Notes under the pieces: generated by a model
The model's database searches: none
What the model saw: only the letters and a program-made list of their open reading frames with translations
What the model was told of the DNA's origin: nothing
Source: Pogonophryne albipinna
Lineage: Eukaryota > Chordata > Actinopteri > Perciformes > Artedidraconidae
Direction of reading: 5' to 3'
Assembly (NCBI GenBank): GCA_028583405.1
Contig: JAPTMU010000118.1
Location: forward strand, 151,501-215,500
DNA length: 64,000 bases
Position numbers and translations under genes: made by a program
Shown: one piece after another, positions 22,700 through 34,560 of the stretch
Layout: the number at the start of each line of letters is the position of its first letter
Position numbering within the stretch: position 1 is the stretch's first letter

Positions 22700-22753
22700 A
22701 TCAGAAATCAGTATCACAAATACTTTATTAATCCCCCGCAGGGAAACTGTGTT
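22700..22753 (-). repeat. LINE/SINE 3' tail fragment
   Basis: The minus strand reads CCCTGCGGGGGATTAATAAA, the 3' terminus shared by several fish LINEs and SINEs. It is only a short remnant with no coding part. Confidence 0.5.
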
Positions 22754-23461
22754 AAAAGTAAACATTTGTTCTGTGCCATTTGCAACTAAAAAACTATTGC
22801 TGCAATATTATCTGAAATATACTGAACTGGTGATATTAAAACATGACCTGTTCCAAAAGAGATATCTACTATTAACACCATTTACCAGCCAAATGCTGGT
22901 AAATCATGCAAGTGGCTGGTTCTGTATGTTGCACGCACCAGCCAAAAATAACAATGGCAATCTATTGAGTGGCTGGTAAAATGTCAACATTCACTAGGCT
23001 AGCCATTTGGCCAGTGGACAAAAATGTAAAAATTTGACCTCTGCAACCGTATTGTTTAATTACACTGGGTCTCTAATTACATCTTATAAGTCTACTATAA
23101 ATAAACATATTCCTCTATCCTCTCACTCAAACCCAGCGTAATGGTAACCTGATAAACCTGTAACATTAACGTTACGTGGTCAACAATAAACCTGTAACCT
23201 GCCTATAAACAGACAGATGTATTTATGTATGTAACTATGTATTTTTCTACGTTTAACGTTAGCCAGTAGATGGTGGCAGCGGAACGTAATGATTAACGTT
23301 ACCGACCTTTTTTATGTCATGTCAAGAGTTGGATGTCAACGCCACTCAACGCAAACAAGTGTGACAAGCAAACATTCACTCATCTTTTCAAATATTCAGT
23401 TACAAAGCTAGTAGCAAGCTAAGTTAACATTACATAGCTGATGCTGAGCTAAACATGTTTG

Positions 23462-23677
23462 CTAACCGTCCATATGCGTTAATGTGACTGACCTCTCCGA
23501 GTGAGTTTTCAAGTGCCTGATGAAATTTGACGTTGTTGCACCAGCATCCTTGATTTTAATATTGCAGACTTTGCAGTGTGCGCTCCTTTTGTTGGTGCCG
23601 CCGGCGTTTTGTTCGAAGTTTTTATAGTTGAACCTAATTACAAGCGGTACAGCTGCAGGTGTGCCGCCGGTCGCCAT
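23462..23677 (-). pseudogene. hAT transposase BED zinc finger exon
   Basis: Encodes the DNA-binding N-terminus of a hAT transposase. From MATGGTPAAVPLVIRFNYKN it reaches CKVC, then TTSNFIRHLKTH, a C2H2 arrangement of the BED type. It is 71 residues long; the catalytic domain is not present in the element. Start chosen at the ATG preceding the hydrophobic N-terminus. Confidence 0.75.
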
Positions 23678-23702
23678 GGTGTTACCATGATGTTAAAGTT
23701 AA

Positions 23703-23989
23703 ATGTGGGGTAGGTAAGTTTGAGAAACCGGCTCGAGATACACTTTTTGTTATATTCCATGGAATGCTCTTAACATCCCGATAGCCGGCCCGGCTAAAGT
23801 AACTGGATGGCCTGCCTGCCTGTCAGCCTCCCATCGGGGCACAAACTTATCTCGTGCCCTCATTGGTCATGTGCGCGTTCGTGTGTGTTGGAGGAGGGGC
23901 TCTGTGAGGAAGTGGCAGATTTTCTCCGGTTGTGTATTTTCAAATTCTAGCGATCTCGAGCCGGTTTCTCAAACTTACATACCCCACCT
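23703..23989. mobile_element. TTAA MITE (family B, copy 3), 287 bp
   Basis: TTAA at 23699-23702 and 23990-23993. Ends ATGTGGGGTAGGTAAGTTTG and CATACCCCACCT, inverted. Shares its interior with the copies at 11319 and 12708. It is compact and uninterrupted, so it shows the basic form of the family. It lies just upstream of the hAT transposase ATG on the minus strand. Confidence 0.9.
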
Positions 23990-24275
23990 TTAATACGCCA
24001 AAAATAGAAAACACAATGATTGTTCACGAGTCCCAAAACACGAGTCCAAGTCGAGTCCGAAGTCTTTTGAGCAGGAGTCCAAGTCAAGTCTGAAGTCTCT
24101 GTGTGTGCGACTTAAGTGCGACTCGAGTCCGAGTCACAGACTCGAGTCCCCATCTCTGGCACACGCCCACTCTTTTTACGCAGCATAGCATAGCATAGCA
24201 TGTCCCGCGGCGACAGGAGAGCAGAGAACGGCAGATCGATCAGCAGGATTTGTTTTCTTTGTCTTCATTGTAACA

Positions 24276-25218
24276 ATGGCAGCCAGAAAGAAGACTTTTT
24301 TGTCCGTAGAGGAGGCATTGGACATCGTATTTCAGGACTCTCCGTCGGAAGATAGTGATCTCGTCACGCATAAAGGGGACAGTAATGACTCTGATTATGA
24401 ACCTCCGTCACCGGAAAGGTATCTAATCTCTCTGTTTGTATCTATTACTTATTTATTTGGTGTAAGAGTATTCATCTGTTTTTATCTTTTTGTTATTTAT
24501 TTGGTGTAAGAGTGTATTCATCTATAGTAATTTCACACACGTGACAATAACACGACGGCATCCATCTTGTGATATAATGTTCTTTCACACACTCAACAAC
24601 AAACAAAGAAGATGGATGCCGTTTCTTGTTGTTGAAATAAACAAGACATATACATGTTAAATTTAACACGGTATTACATTACATTTCATTTAGCTGACGC
24701 TTTTATCCAAAGCGAATTACAATTATTACAATTATTACTTATATTATATATATATATATATATACACACATGCATATATATATAAAATATAAATATATGA
24801 CAGACGGAATATTACTAAATATTGAAAAGATTATATGAACCCTGTCTCACATAATTTACACGGTATACATTTTGAGTGATATAATGTTATTTCACACACT
24901 CAAAATTGATGTTCTGCTGTTGTTGTAGAGAAATTATTTCTGATTTGAGTTACATTTTTGAAAGTACAAGCCAGAGAATTTATCTATTTGTTTTTTCCAC
25001 ATTTGTTTTCACAGTGAGGAAGGCGATGAGGATATGGCTTCTGGATGCCCGAGTATTATGGGGAAGATGCCACCAAGGCCAGGAGGTGCTGCAGGAGATG
25101 CTCTGATGCTGGCAACAGAAGGGTGAAGACACCTGTGTACTGCAGGAAGTGGCAGGTCCCTCTGTGCTTCACTACCAAAAAGAACTGTTACAGGGCATGG
25201 CATGACTTACTGGAGTAA
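24276..25218 (+). pseudogene. piggyBac transposase lacking its catalytic core
   Basis: piggyBac transposase cuts and pastes at TTAA. Exon 1 (24276-24418) encodes an acidic N-terminus (MAARKKTFLSVEEALDIVFQ, then SEDSD/DSDYEPPSPE). It ends at a good donor (AAAG|GTATCT). An acceptor (TTTTCACAG, ending 25014) restores phase into SEEGDEDMAS. After PPRPG the frame no longer agrees with what follows: 25084-25218, shifted by two, encodes the family's C-terminal Cys-rich zinc-binding tail (CCRRC, YCRKW, LCFTTKKNCYRAWH) to a TAA. The DDD catalytic core between them is deleted. Confidence 0.8.
24671..24731. repeat. Fish interspersed repeat fragment
   Basis: The words CATTTCATTTAGCTGACGC and TTTTATCCAAAGCG are highly recurrent in teleost genomes. 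It lies in the intron-like gap of the piggyBac pseudogene and is followed by a TA-rich microsatellite (24745-24790). Confidence 0.5.
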
Positions 25219-25991
25219 TACTGTAACATTCAGGGTTTGTATAAAGTTTTTTTTTTTTTACCCAAAAGATGCTTGTTGTATAGTGTGTTGCTAATTTTAC
25301 ATCTGCTCCAGTTGGAGTCAAATGTTTCCTAAGTTTCCTAATTTTTATTGTGCAAGTAACATGCATCCCATGCAAAGAGGGAACTTCCCACACACACACC
25401 ACACACAGACACACACCCACACACACACTTAATTTTTTTTTACAATAATTTTTTTTTTTTTTTATGGAATGAATACCTATGGTGATAATTAAATGTTATA
25501 CAATGATTTTTACAGTCTGGTACCTGAAAAAGGTTAAATGGCACTGATGGAACCAAATGTACCCAAATGTGCCCAAAGCTTAGTCCGCTTGGACCTTTTT
25601 TTGCTAAATCTCTCTAAAAAGGTCAATTCTCACTTGTTTTGCCTCAATCTTGATACAGTGTACTTATTATATGTTATACTTTGGATTCCTAAATCTTTTA
25701 GGCTACTAACCCATCATTCAAGGGTGGTTTTCACTATAAGTAATGGGTTTTATTTGGGCGGAGACAAGAATTTACACTTTTTGACTATGTTCCATCTGGA
25801 TTTACTCTGACACTGAAACATCTTTATTGATTCTGACACTTCTACATCCAACTCACAGATGTGACCTTGCTTTGATAAAATAAATTATTCATATAACCCT
25901 TTTAGAAGTTAAGTTATAGTCCTTTGTTTTGGGCATGTCATTTTCGAGCCTGAAACCTGAAAAACAGGCTTGGGGCTTAAGAGGTTAACAA

Positions 25992-26855
25992 TAGGGATGC
26001 ACGATATTGGTTTTTTGAAACCGATACCGATACCGATAACTAACTGCTTCTCAAGACCGATACCGATACAGATAACCGATAATAATATAATATATATATA
26101 TATTAAATGTACCTGTAGTTTTTGCACACCTGGTGGTAAAAAAAAGACTAGTAGTGAGCAAATGACATGAGCATTACTACTATAAACAAAACAAAGCCAA
26201 GAACAGTTTTGACTCTTCAAAGTGACCATATTTATTTTCCCAAATAAAGTTCTTGCCTTTTTCAAAAGCCTCGTCGATAGGTAAAAGCCCCGGTGCCTTT
26301 GCAGCTGGCTTTGGATTTGCCGCTAGTTTAGCAGCGCAGGCGTCTTCGTACGCTTTTAACACACCATCGTAGCGATGGCGATGTTTCAGGTGACTAATCA
26401 GGTTGGAAGTATTATAGCTCGTTGCCTTTTTCCCTCCTCGTGGAACTTCTGCATTGCATTTGTTAATACAAATAGCAAGCGAACTATCTAACTCTGAAAC
26501 TTTGAAATAGTCCCATACTACAGACGACATGTTTGTTTACTGTCCTGGCTTCACGGCCGCACACCATTTACGTCACAGCCAGGCATGAGTTAGGGAGCGC
26601 TGGATTTGTGAAAATCTCCCCTCTTCCTAAACCACTAATACCACAGTACTGGCAAAACGGGAGGATCCGAGTGAAAAACAAGCGCCCCTCATCCCAATCC
26701 ACCCACACCGCAGTATTTTTTTCTTTTTTTTTACCCAAAAAATATATTGTATATTATCGGGGCTATTAATACTTTTATCGGGTTTATCGGGATGACGTCA
26801 TAATTCCTAATATCGGACCAATAATTATCGGGCCGATAATTATCGTGCACCACTA
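25992..26855 (-). mobile_element. BED-finger hAT, 864 bp
   Basis: The TSD GTTAACAA is exact at 25984-25991 and 26856-26863. Termini TAGGGATGCACGATATT and the inverse of GTGCACCACTA agree over most of the first 11 bases. Sub-terminal ACCGATA words repeat on the left and their inverse (TATCGG) on the right. Adjacent to the piggyBac right end: its left TSD begins only three bases beyond the piggyBac TTAA. Confidence 0.93.
26180..26530 (-). pseudogene. hAT transposase N-terminus with BED finger
   Basis: The frame begins MSSVVWDYFKVSELD (aromatic pair W..Y/F of BED), then an altered CINKCN in place of a plain CxxC, and TSYNTSNLISHLKHRH with the two His ligands. An Ala/Pro-rich linker and LLPIDEAFEKGK follow, leading toward the region that normally enters the catalytic domain, which is lost. 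Stop at about 26180. Recognisable as a ZBED-like hAT family. Confidence 0.8.
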
Positions 26856-27060
26856 GTTAACAACATTCTTTTTTTTCTTGTACCAATTCAATGTCTTTCT
26901 TCTACAGAGAAAAGAGAAGTGAAAGCAATCTACCAGTGTGCCAGAGTTGCATTGCTTTTTCAGTGTTCCCAAACTACTATGGCCTTTGCATCAACTAGTT
27001 GGTAAACTGACTTCCGCAAAATCCCAAAAAACAATCAAGAATGGCTGTGTAGTTGGTAGC

Positions 27061-28250
27061 CTATGACAACTTCTCCTAGCGGTTGATGCCCACTAAAGTG
27101 GACTGCTGGCTGTGCTCTACGAAGAACAGGACCGCAAGGTCAGACTTAAAGCAAAAGCTAGTTGTGGCCTTAAGCCTACAGAGCATTACATAAGACAACA
27201 GCTCTATGTAATTGGAGCTTCTGGCACTCAAATGGGCAGATACTAAAATATTTAAGAGATTTCCTGCTGAGAAATAAATGTTTTGTGTACATGGACAATA
27301 ACCGTCTCAGTCATCTATCCACAGACAAGCTGTGAGCTACAGAAGAGCGTTGGGCTGCACAACTTGCTGCATTTGACTTTACCATCAAGTACAGGCCTGG
27401 TTATATTAATCAGAATGCAGATGGACCCTATCAGAGGCACCAAGCCAATTCAAAACCATCTGACTATGTCATCTCTGGCTTTCCAGTTCTGAAGGACAGC
27501 AGCAGGCAAATGGAGATAATCAGGCAACCCGTGCGACTCAGGCCAATGGCTTTCCCTTGTCACAATCTGTGTTGCCTATATGTTTTACAGGATTCTGACC
27601 CTACCATTGAGGAATGTCGGAGGATTTGGACCACGAGGATTGGCCCGGATGCAGCCGAACAACGCCAGGCCTCTATCAAAACGATTGTTCTGGGCAGAAA
27701 GTGGGACAAGATAGTGGAACCAGACTGGGTGCTCTATTGCAAGTCTGCCAACCCAAGGTAGACGAGGTTCAGCTCGTAAAGCATCATCAAACAATGGTGT
27801 CTGGAGTGTGATTGTTGTCAGGTAGCTAAAGACCCTCACATGGGCCATTACACTCGCTTCTCGACAAAATCAAATAGTTGCTGTTGATTTCACTATTTAA
27901 ACCATTTCAGAACGGAATGGAACATTTTTCTTGTCAAGACCGATGCCTTTTCCAACTAAACCCAGGAAGTCCCAACCCATGATCAAATGTGTTGGTCATT
28001 AAGTGGTTCTGCAAGTTTGGCATGGTTGATTCCACTCTGACCTTTTTGAAAGCAACTTCATCCAACATCTTTGCAGGATGTACGAGATCAAGAAAAGCAA
28101 CACGACCCCCTACCATCCAGCTGGTTGTTCAACCGCCCTCTACGTAACCTCCTACAAAGCCTGGTTGTCAGTAAGAAGAGGGATTAGTTGTGATTTACTC
28201 CTACAACACCACGCACAACAGGAACATGTTGTGACTCAATAATACATTCT
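27061..28250 (+). pseudogene. Decayed Ty3/gypsy RNase H-integrase
   Basis: Readable in several frames with many breaks. An RNase H end (FTIKYRPG, ~27380-27397) is preceded by a degraded strand coding for tyrosine/serine-rich RNase H residues. An integrase Cys motif (CDCCQVAKD, ~27810-27836) is followed by a weak VDFT block (~27880) and FGMVDSTLTFLK (~28015-28050), where the second catalytic Asp region has diverged. The order RNase H then integrase is the ordinary gypsy order, unlike the copy at 6062-9278. No LTR found. Confidence 0.65.
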
Positions 28251-29221
28251 GCAATATGCTCCAAATTTCTCATGGATGATAAGAGTCCAGGCCTGAAGAC
28301 AACTGCATGCCAATATTTAGCTCTCCACTCCCTTGGCTTTTTGCACTCCGTCCCAAAGGCCTGGTGAGCATTAAAAGGGACCTATCATGCAAAATGCACT
28401 TTTTTATGTCTTTTATAAATAAATATGTGTCCCCGGTGTGTCAGGGAATTCACAGAGTGTCAGAAAATAAAACCCTCTCTCTTTTCCTCCGTGCGCGAAT
28501 CTCTAAAAACGGGGGTACAACGGAGCTGATCCAGATTTACCATCCGATATGACATAAATTACATCATATCGGATGGTGGACCCACGGCCCTATCAGAAAC
28601 GTCGCTATCAGAATCAATGCCCAACGTAATATGGTCTGTGTTTACATTAGCAAGCATCTGTACTGGTGAGTATGTGTAAGAAGCAGGATAAAAAAATGAA
28701 CTCACCTTGTTGTAAACCCGCAAGAGAAAAAGCATTTGAGCTCCATACTGTTTCAGAAATAATCCTTGATGTGGTTTTGAACATGATATGGCATTTAATC
28801 ACCGCAGCATTTAGACAGTATCTGCTGGGTCCCGCATGAGCAGGCATAAGCTCTTTTTTTCTTTTTCTTTTTAAAGCTTTATACCCTGAATCAGCACTTT
28901 AGTAACAGGGCTGAAACGGAGGGATATGAGGCATGGCTAGAATGGGTCAGCGCCGTATAGATAGAAGAGTCGCGATAGCGGAAGTCCAAAATGCTTGATC
29001 GTCAAGTGGTTCATGGAGACTCAGAAAGTTCCCGGAAGTTTGTGGCGGCCATTTGAATGCATTAATAACAGGAGATAGAAATGCAATTGTTGGTAATTAG
29101 TGGTCAATAAAGGTTTTGATTTGCAATATTTATACAACATATCGATATGTGTATGTAGTTACATCAATATGGTTGTTTTAAAAAAAAAGTAAAATTCGCT
29201 AATATTTGAGGATTAAGATAA

Positions 29222-29440
29222 AATAAGAAGTACTTTATTGATACCAATTGGGGAAATGTTTACGCTGCAGCAGCAAAAGACAAGGCATTGTACATTAGAC
29301 AGTTAAAAGACTAGAATTAAACAATCGAAAATGTAAACATCTTACATTTATTTTATTTTTATAAATAGAACTAAAATAGCATTAAAAAAGTAGAAAATAT
29401 ACATAGATAGTGTGAACAGCTATTTTACATGCCTTGTTTA
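29222..29440 (-). repeat. LINE/SINE-tail-like insert in THAP element
   Basis: The plus strand ACTTTATTGATACCAATTGG resembles an inverted 3' end of a fish LINE/SINE (the minus strand has the AATAAAGTA style). AT-rich sequence follows. Boundaries approximate; no duplication identified. Confidence 0.4.
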
Positions 29441-29919
29441 CATATACATGTTAGGCTAACGTTGCCTTGGTTAAAGAGCGTGTTGCTGTTGTGTATTGCT
29501 TTGAATTCTTTAAAACAAATATTATCTTCTTAAACTTGTATGTCAGTCAGGAGCATCACATCTTAATGTTTATTGATATATTTGAGGGAAGGAATGTTTC
29601 AAAATTCTGATTAGATTAATTTCTACCATTTCTTTAATTCATGGTGGTTGCAGTAATCCCATGGTAATTGAGGACATAAGTAATCTAAATGACTAATGTA
29701 ATCTTTATGACTTTCAGAAAGGAAAGGAGACCCACAGGTGCCTATCAATGATTATCAACTGACAGCACAATGAGTCAAAGGACTAGCAGCAGCAGCAGCA
29801 GCATGATGAGGATGTTAAATATGTTGTTTTTGGAACATCCATTGTAAATAAATGGAATTCAATAAATGCAGTTTTTCTGTGCCTTTTCCTCCATGTTGTC
29901 CTGGCATATCGTCTCCCCC

Positions 29920-30078
29920 ATGGTTTGCTGTGCTGCCTGGGGATGCTCCAAGCGCTCAGAGAAAGGAGTATGAATGTACGGTTTCCCCACTGACACAGAG
30001 AGGAGGAAAGAATGGCTGGCTCAAGTCAGCAGGAGCAATTTAACTAGGCCTATCACAAAAGACAACAAAATATGTGAG
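29920..30078 (+). pseudogene. THAP-type zinc finger exon of a transposase
   Basis: THAP is a C2CH DNA-binding module used by P-type transposases. From the ATG the frame reads MVCCAAWGCSKRSEKGV, giving the first two Cys, then hits TGA (29971-29973). It reopens at once as MYGFPTDTERRKEWLAQV (the conserved FP and W of THAP) and SRSNL...NKICE with the third Cys. A splice donor (GAG|GTAATC) ends it at 30078, so the His ligand should lie in a next exon that I could not find. The in-frame stop and the missing catalytic exons make it a pseudogene. Confidence 0.7.
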
Positions 30079-31005
30079 GTAATCATATTTTTCACAAAAC
30101 GAAGATCACACCAATGGGATCTTAATGTCTGTTTAATACAAATAAGGAACGGAGAGGCTTGCAAAACTCTGGGAGGTGAGACTCAGGTGCAGGGTGAGGG
30201 TCTCATTGCAGGTCTTCAGGCTCCATTGAATCCCCCTGGGGTTCTTGTGCTGAAAGAGGGAGACAAAGACAGGAGAAAGGGTTAGATACATCTAGCAACC
30301 TATAGGATGGGAAATTGCTGACCTATTTTAAACTTACCTTGTGTTTTCACTCTCACTGTAACGTTAACTATATTATACGAGCTTGAACTCCAAAATGGAT
30401 ATCCTCATTTCACCACCCCCACCCACTACAATCACACGCCCCAATGTTATATTTAACTAATATTTAACTCCCTCCACCCCGGATAAAAGCACGTTAAGAA
30501 GCCCCTTTTCTCTAATTCCACAACGTTGGATGAAATAACATTAGGAGAACGGATTAATAGGCTGATCATGGTTAACGTGTGTTGCTAACTTTATACGGTA
30601 TCCTAGCCTAATCTGTTATCTGTAAACGTTATTATCCCACCCTAAATCAGTAGATTTAGGGATAATCCACTAACATCCTTTAATACACATGTTCATTTGA
30701 CTCAGATGTGCTGATAATATCCGCAATATAAATCTTTAAACGTCTTCTTACCTTTAAAAGTCCATCACAAATGTTCTATTATGCTGCAACTCTACTCGCA
30801 GATCGTGGAGCTCCACGATCCGCCATTGCTGTAAAAAAAATGGTCTATTGGAGTGAACGGAGATGTCGTAACTCTTCTATTATACGGCTCTGGAATGGGT
30901 GATCTGTTTGGTATTTTGAGCAAAACACTTCAAGACATGTTTTTTTAATCTTTTTATATATCTGAGACCTATGCTATTGCCTAAAAATAGCATGATAGGT
31001 GACCT

Positions 31006-31304
31006 TTAAACATTCTGACTTGTATCAAAACTGTTTTAACCACATTATATTGTGATTGTAGGAGCTTTATTCCAAGTCTAAAGCTTCCATGTGATGTTTT
31101 TACTCCCGGCGATGACTTGGCTGACGCGCTTTACTGTGTTTATAGACCCCGTTTGTGTTGTTGTTTTCAATGATGAATCGGTAGGCTTGTTATCAGATGC
31201 GGAAAAGTACATTCCATATTATTATGCCTTAACAAACAATCCTTTGCTGTATACACACTTGCAGCAATGCGGTCAAAAACCATTTGCCCTTCCGGGGTCA
31301 GACC
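31006..31304. other. Short non-coding gap
   Basis: A small open frame at 31091-31318 has no recognisable motif. Nothing else seen. Confidence 0.4.
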
Positions 31305-31731
31305 AGAGGTCGCGTTAACCGAATATTTTTAACAATGACGGAAAAATCTGAAAGCAGTCCGTCATTTTGACCGATTACAAACAAACTCGGAACAGCGCCA
31401 AAGTTTCCCCGCAGTGAGGCTCCGGTGTTATGCATGCCCGCCAAAAAGGAAATGATACCTTTTCCAAACCTAACTTTGCCCTACATATCATTGAAATGTC
31501 TGTGAGTGTTGGGTTACGCTGGGCGCGCTCCCGCGAGGTGCAGTTGACATGCATAACATGGCGCTAACAGTTCACGAGCGTGCGCCCCCCCGGTTGACAG
31601 TTCACGAGCGTGCTCTCCCCCCTCCTCGTCAGAGTTGTGTAAAGGCCGACGGGCAATACTGGATTTTGACGGAAATGTTACGATCCTGTCCGTCAAACTG
31701 ACGGGCAGCGGAAAAGTCCAGCGCAACCTCT
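31305..31731. mobile_element. MITE-like element with AGAGGTYGCG termini
   Basis: Left AGAGGTCGCGTTAACC, right end in reverse AGAGGTTGCGCTGGAC. GTCATTTTGACCGATTAC-type words are near the left, and a matching CCGTCAAACTGACGG is near the right. Target duplication not resolved. No coding capacity. Confidence 0.55.
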
Positions 31732-34229
<2,498 letters not shown>

Positions 34230-34560
34230 CTAAAACTGGGGCGCCGTGGTACTCAGAGATGACACAGATGAAGGTGGGCCAGGTGCAATCGGGGCGTTAC
34301 CCACTCTCAGCCGTCCTCTCCAGGCTTGGCTCCCGAGAGGGACCGGCTAAGGCAGGGTGGATTGTCTGACAGCGTTATTCAGTCTATCCAGGCAGCTAGA
34401 GCGGGATCCACCACAGCCTGTTACAGGCCGAAGTGGCTGGGATTCCAGCGATGGTGTGAGGAGCGGAAAATAGAGCCCCTATCTTGTGAGTTAGACTCTA
34501 TTTTGTCTTACTTACAGTTACTGGTGGACAGAGGACTTGCTCATTCCACAGTGAAAGTGA
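34230..34560 (+). pseudogene. DIRS-like tyrosine recombinase N-terminus
   Basis: From MAPERDRLRQGGLSDSVIQ the frame reads AARAGSTTACYRPKWLGFQ, WCEERKIEPL and SYLQLLVDRGLAHSTVKV. It aligns by eye with the recombinase of the DIRS-like element at 49863-50870 (MAPEREHLEGLGLSQDVVN..., WTAFQCWC, LSFLQLLLDRNLAYSTIK). This is the core-binding domain; the catalytic half is missing because LINE sequence takes over in frame at about 34561. The short GC-rich stretch 34230-34325 may be the preceding RT/RNase H end. Confidence 0.8.

Larger units (their letters stand above)
22281..24158 (-). mobile_element. BED-finger hAT inside piggyBac, 1.88 kb
   Basis: The TSD GCACACGC is exact at 22273-22280 and 24159-24166. 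Termini are CAGAGATG...CATCTCTG. Both ends carry arrays of AAGTCCAAGTCAAGTCTC / GACTCGAGTCC words (22300-22440 and 24030-24150), dense sub-terminal repeats that may be transposase binding sites (inference). The transposase remnant runs on the minus strand. Confidence 0.93.
21517..25976 (+). mobile_element. piggyBac-type element, internally deleted, 4.46 kb
   Basis: Flanked by TTAA at 21513-21516 and 25977-25980. Termini are GCCCCACGGACCCGAGCTCG on the left and the inverse of GCCCCAAGCC on the right, with a shared GAAAATG word further in. It contains the first exon and the last coding segment of a piggyBac transposase. The first ~770 bp is leader or promoter. A hAT element (22281-24158) lies just upstream of the transposase ATG. 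Confidence 0.85.
28948..30892 (+). mobile_element. THAP-exon element with 8-bp TSD (P-like or hAT), 1.95 kb
   Basis: The TSD GAATGGGT is exact at 28940-28947 and 30893-30900. Inverted termini: CAGCGCCGTATAGATAGAAG on the left and, in reverse on the right, CAGAGCCGTATAATAGAAG. It carries a THAP zinc-finger exon on the plus strand. P elements have 8-bp TSDs and THAP-bearing transposases, so a P-superfamily assignment is attractive. hAT elements also make 8-bp TSDs, so superfamily is left open. Confidence 0.88.
28375..31005. mobile_element. TTAA MITE (family A, copy 2) with insertion
   Basis: TTAA at 28371-28374 and 31006-31009. The termini match as an inverted pair: AAGGGACCTATCATGC on the left, and the right end in reverse begins AGGTCACCTATCATGC. 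The right part shares the GATCTGTTTGGTATTTT segment with the copy at 1509-2186. The 8-bp-TSD element at 28948-30892 accounts for most of its length. Confidence 0.85.

Noticed and set aside
27510..27848. A conserved host exon in frames near 27.5-27.8 kb
   Set aside because: Better explained as decayed gypsy RNase H-integrase because KYRPG and CDCCQ lie on either side.
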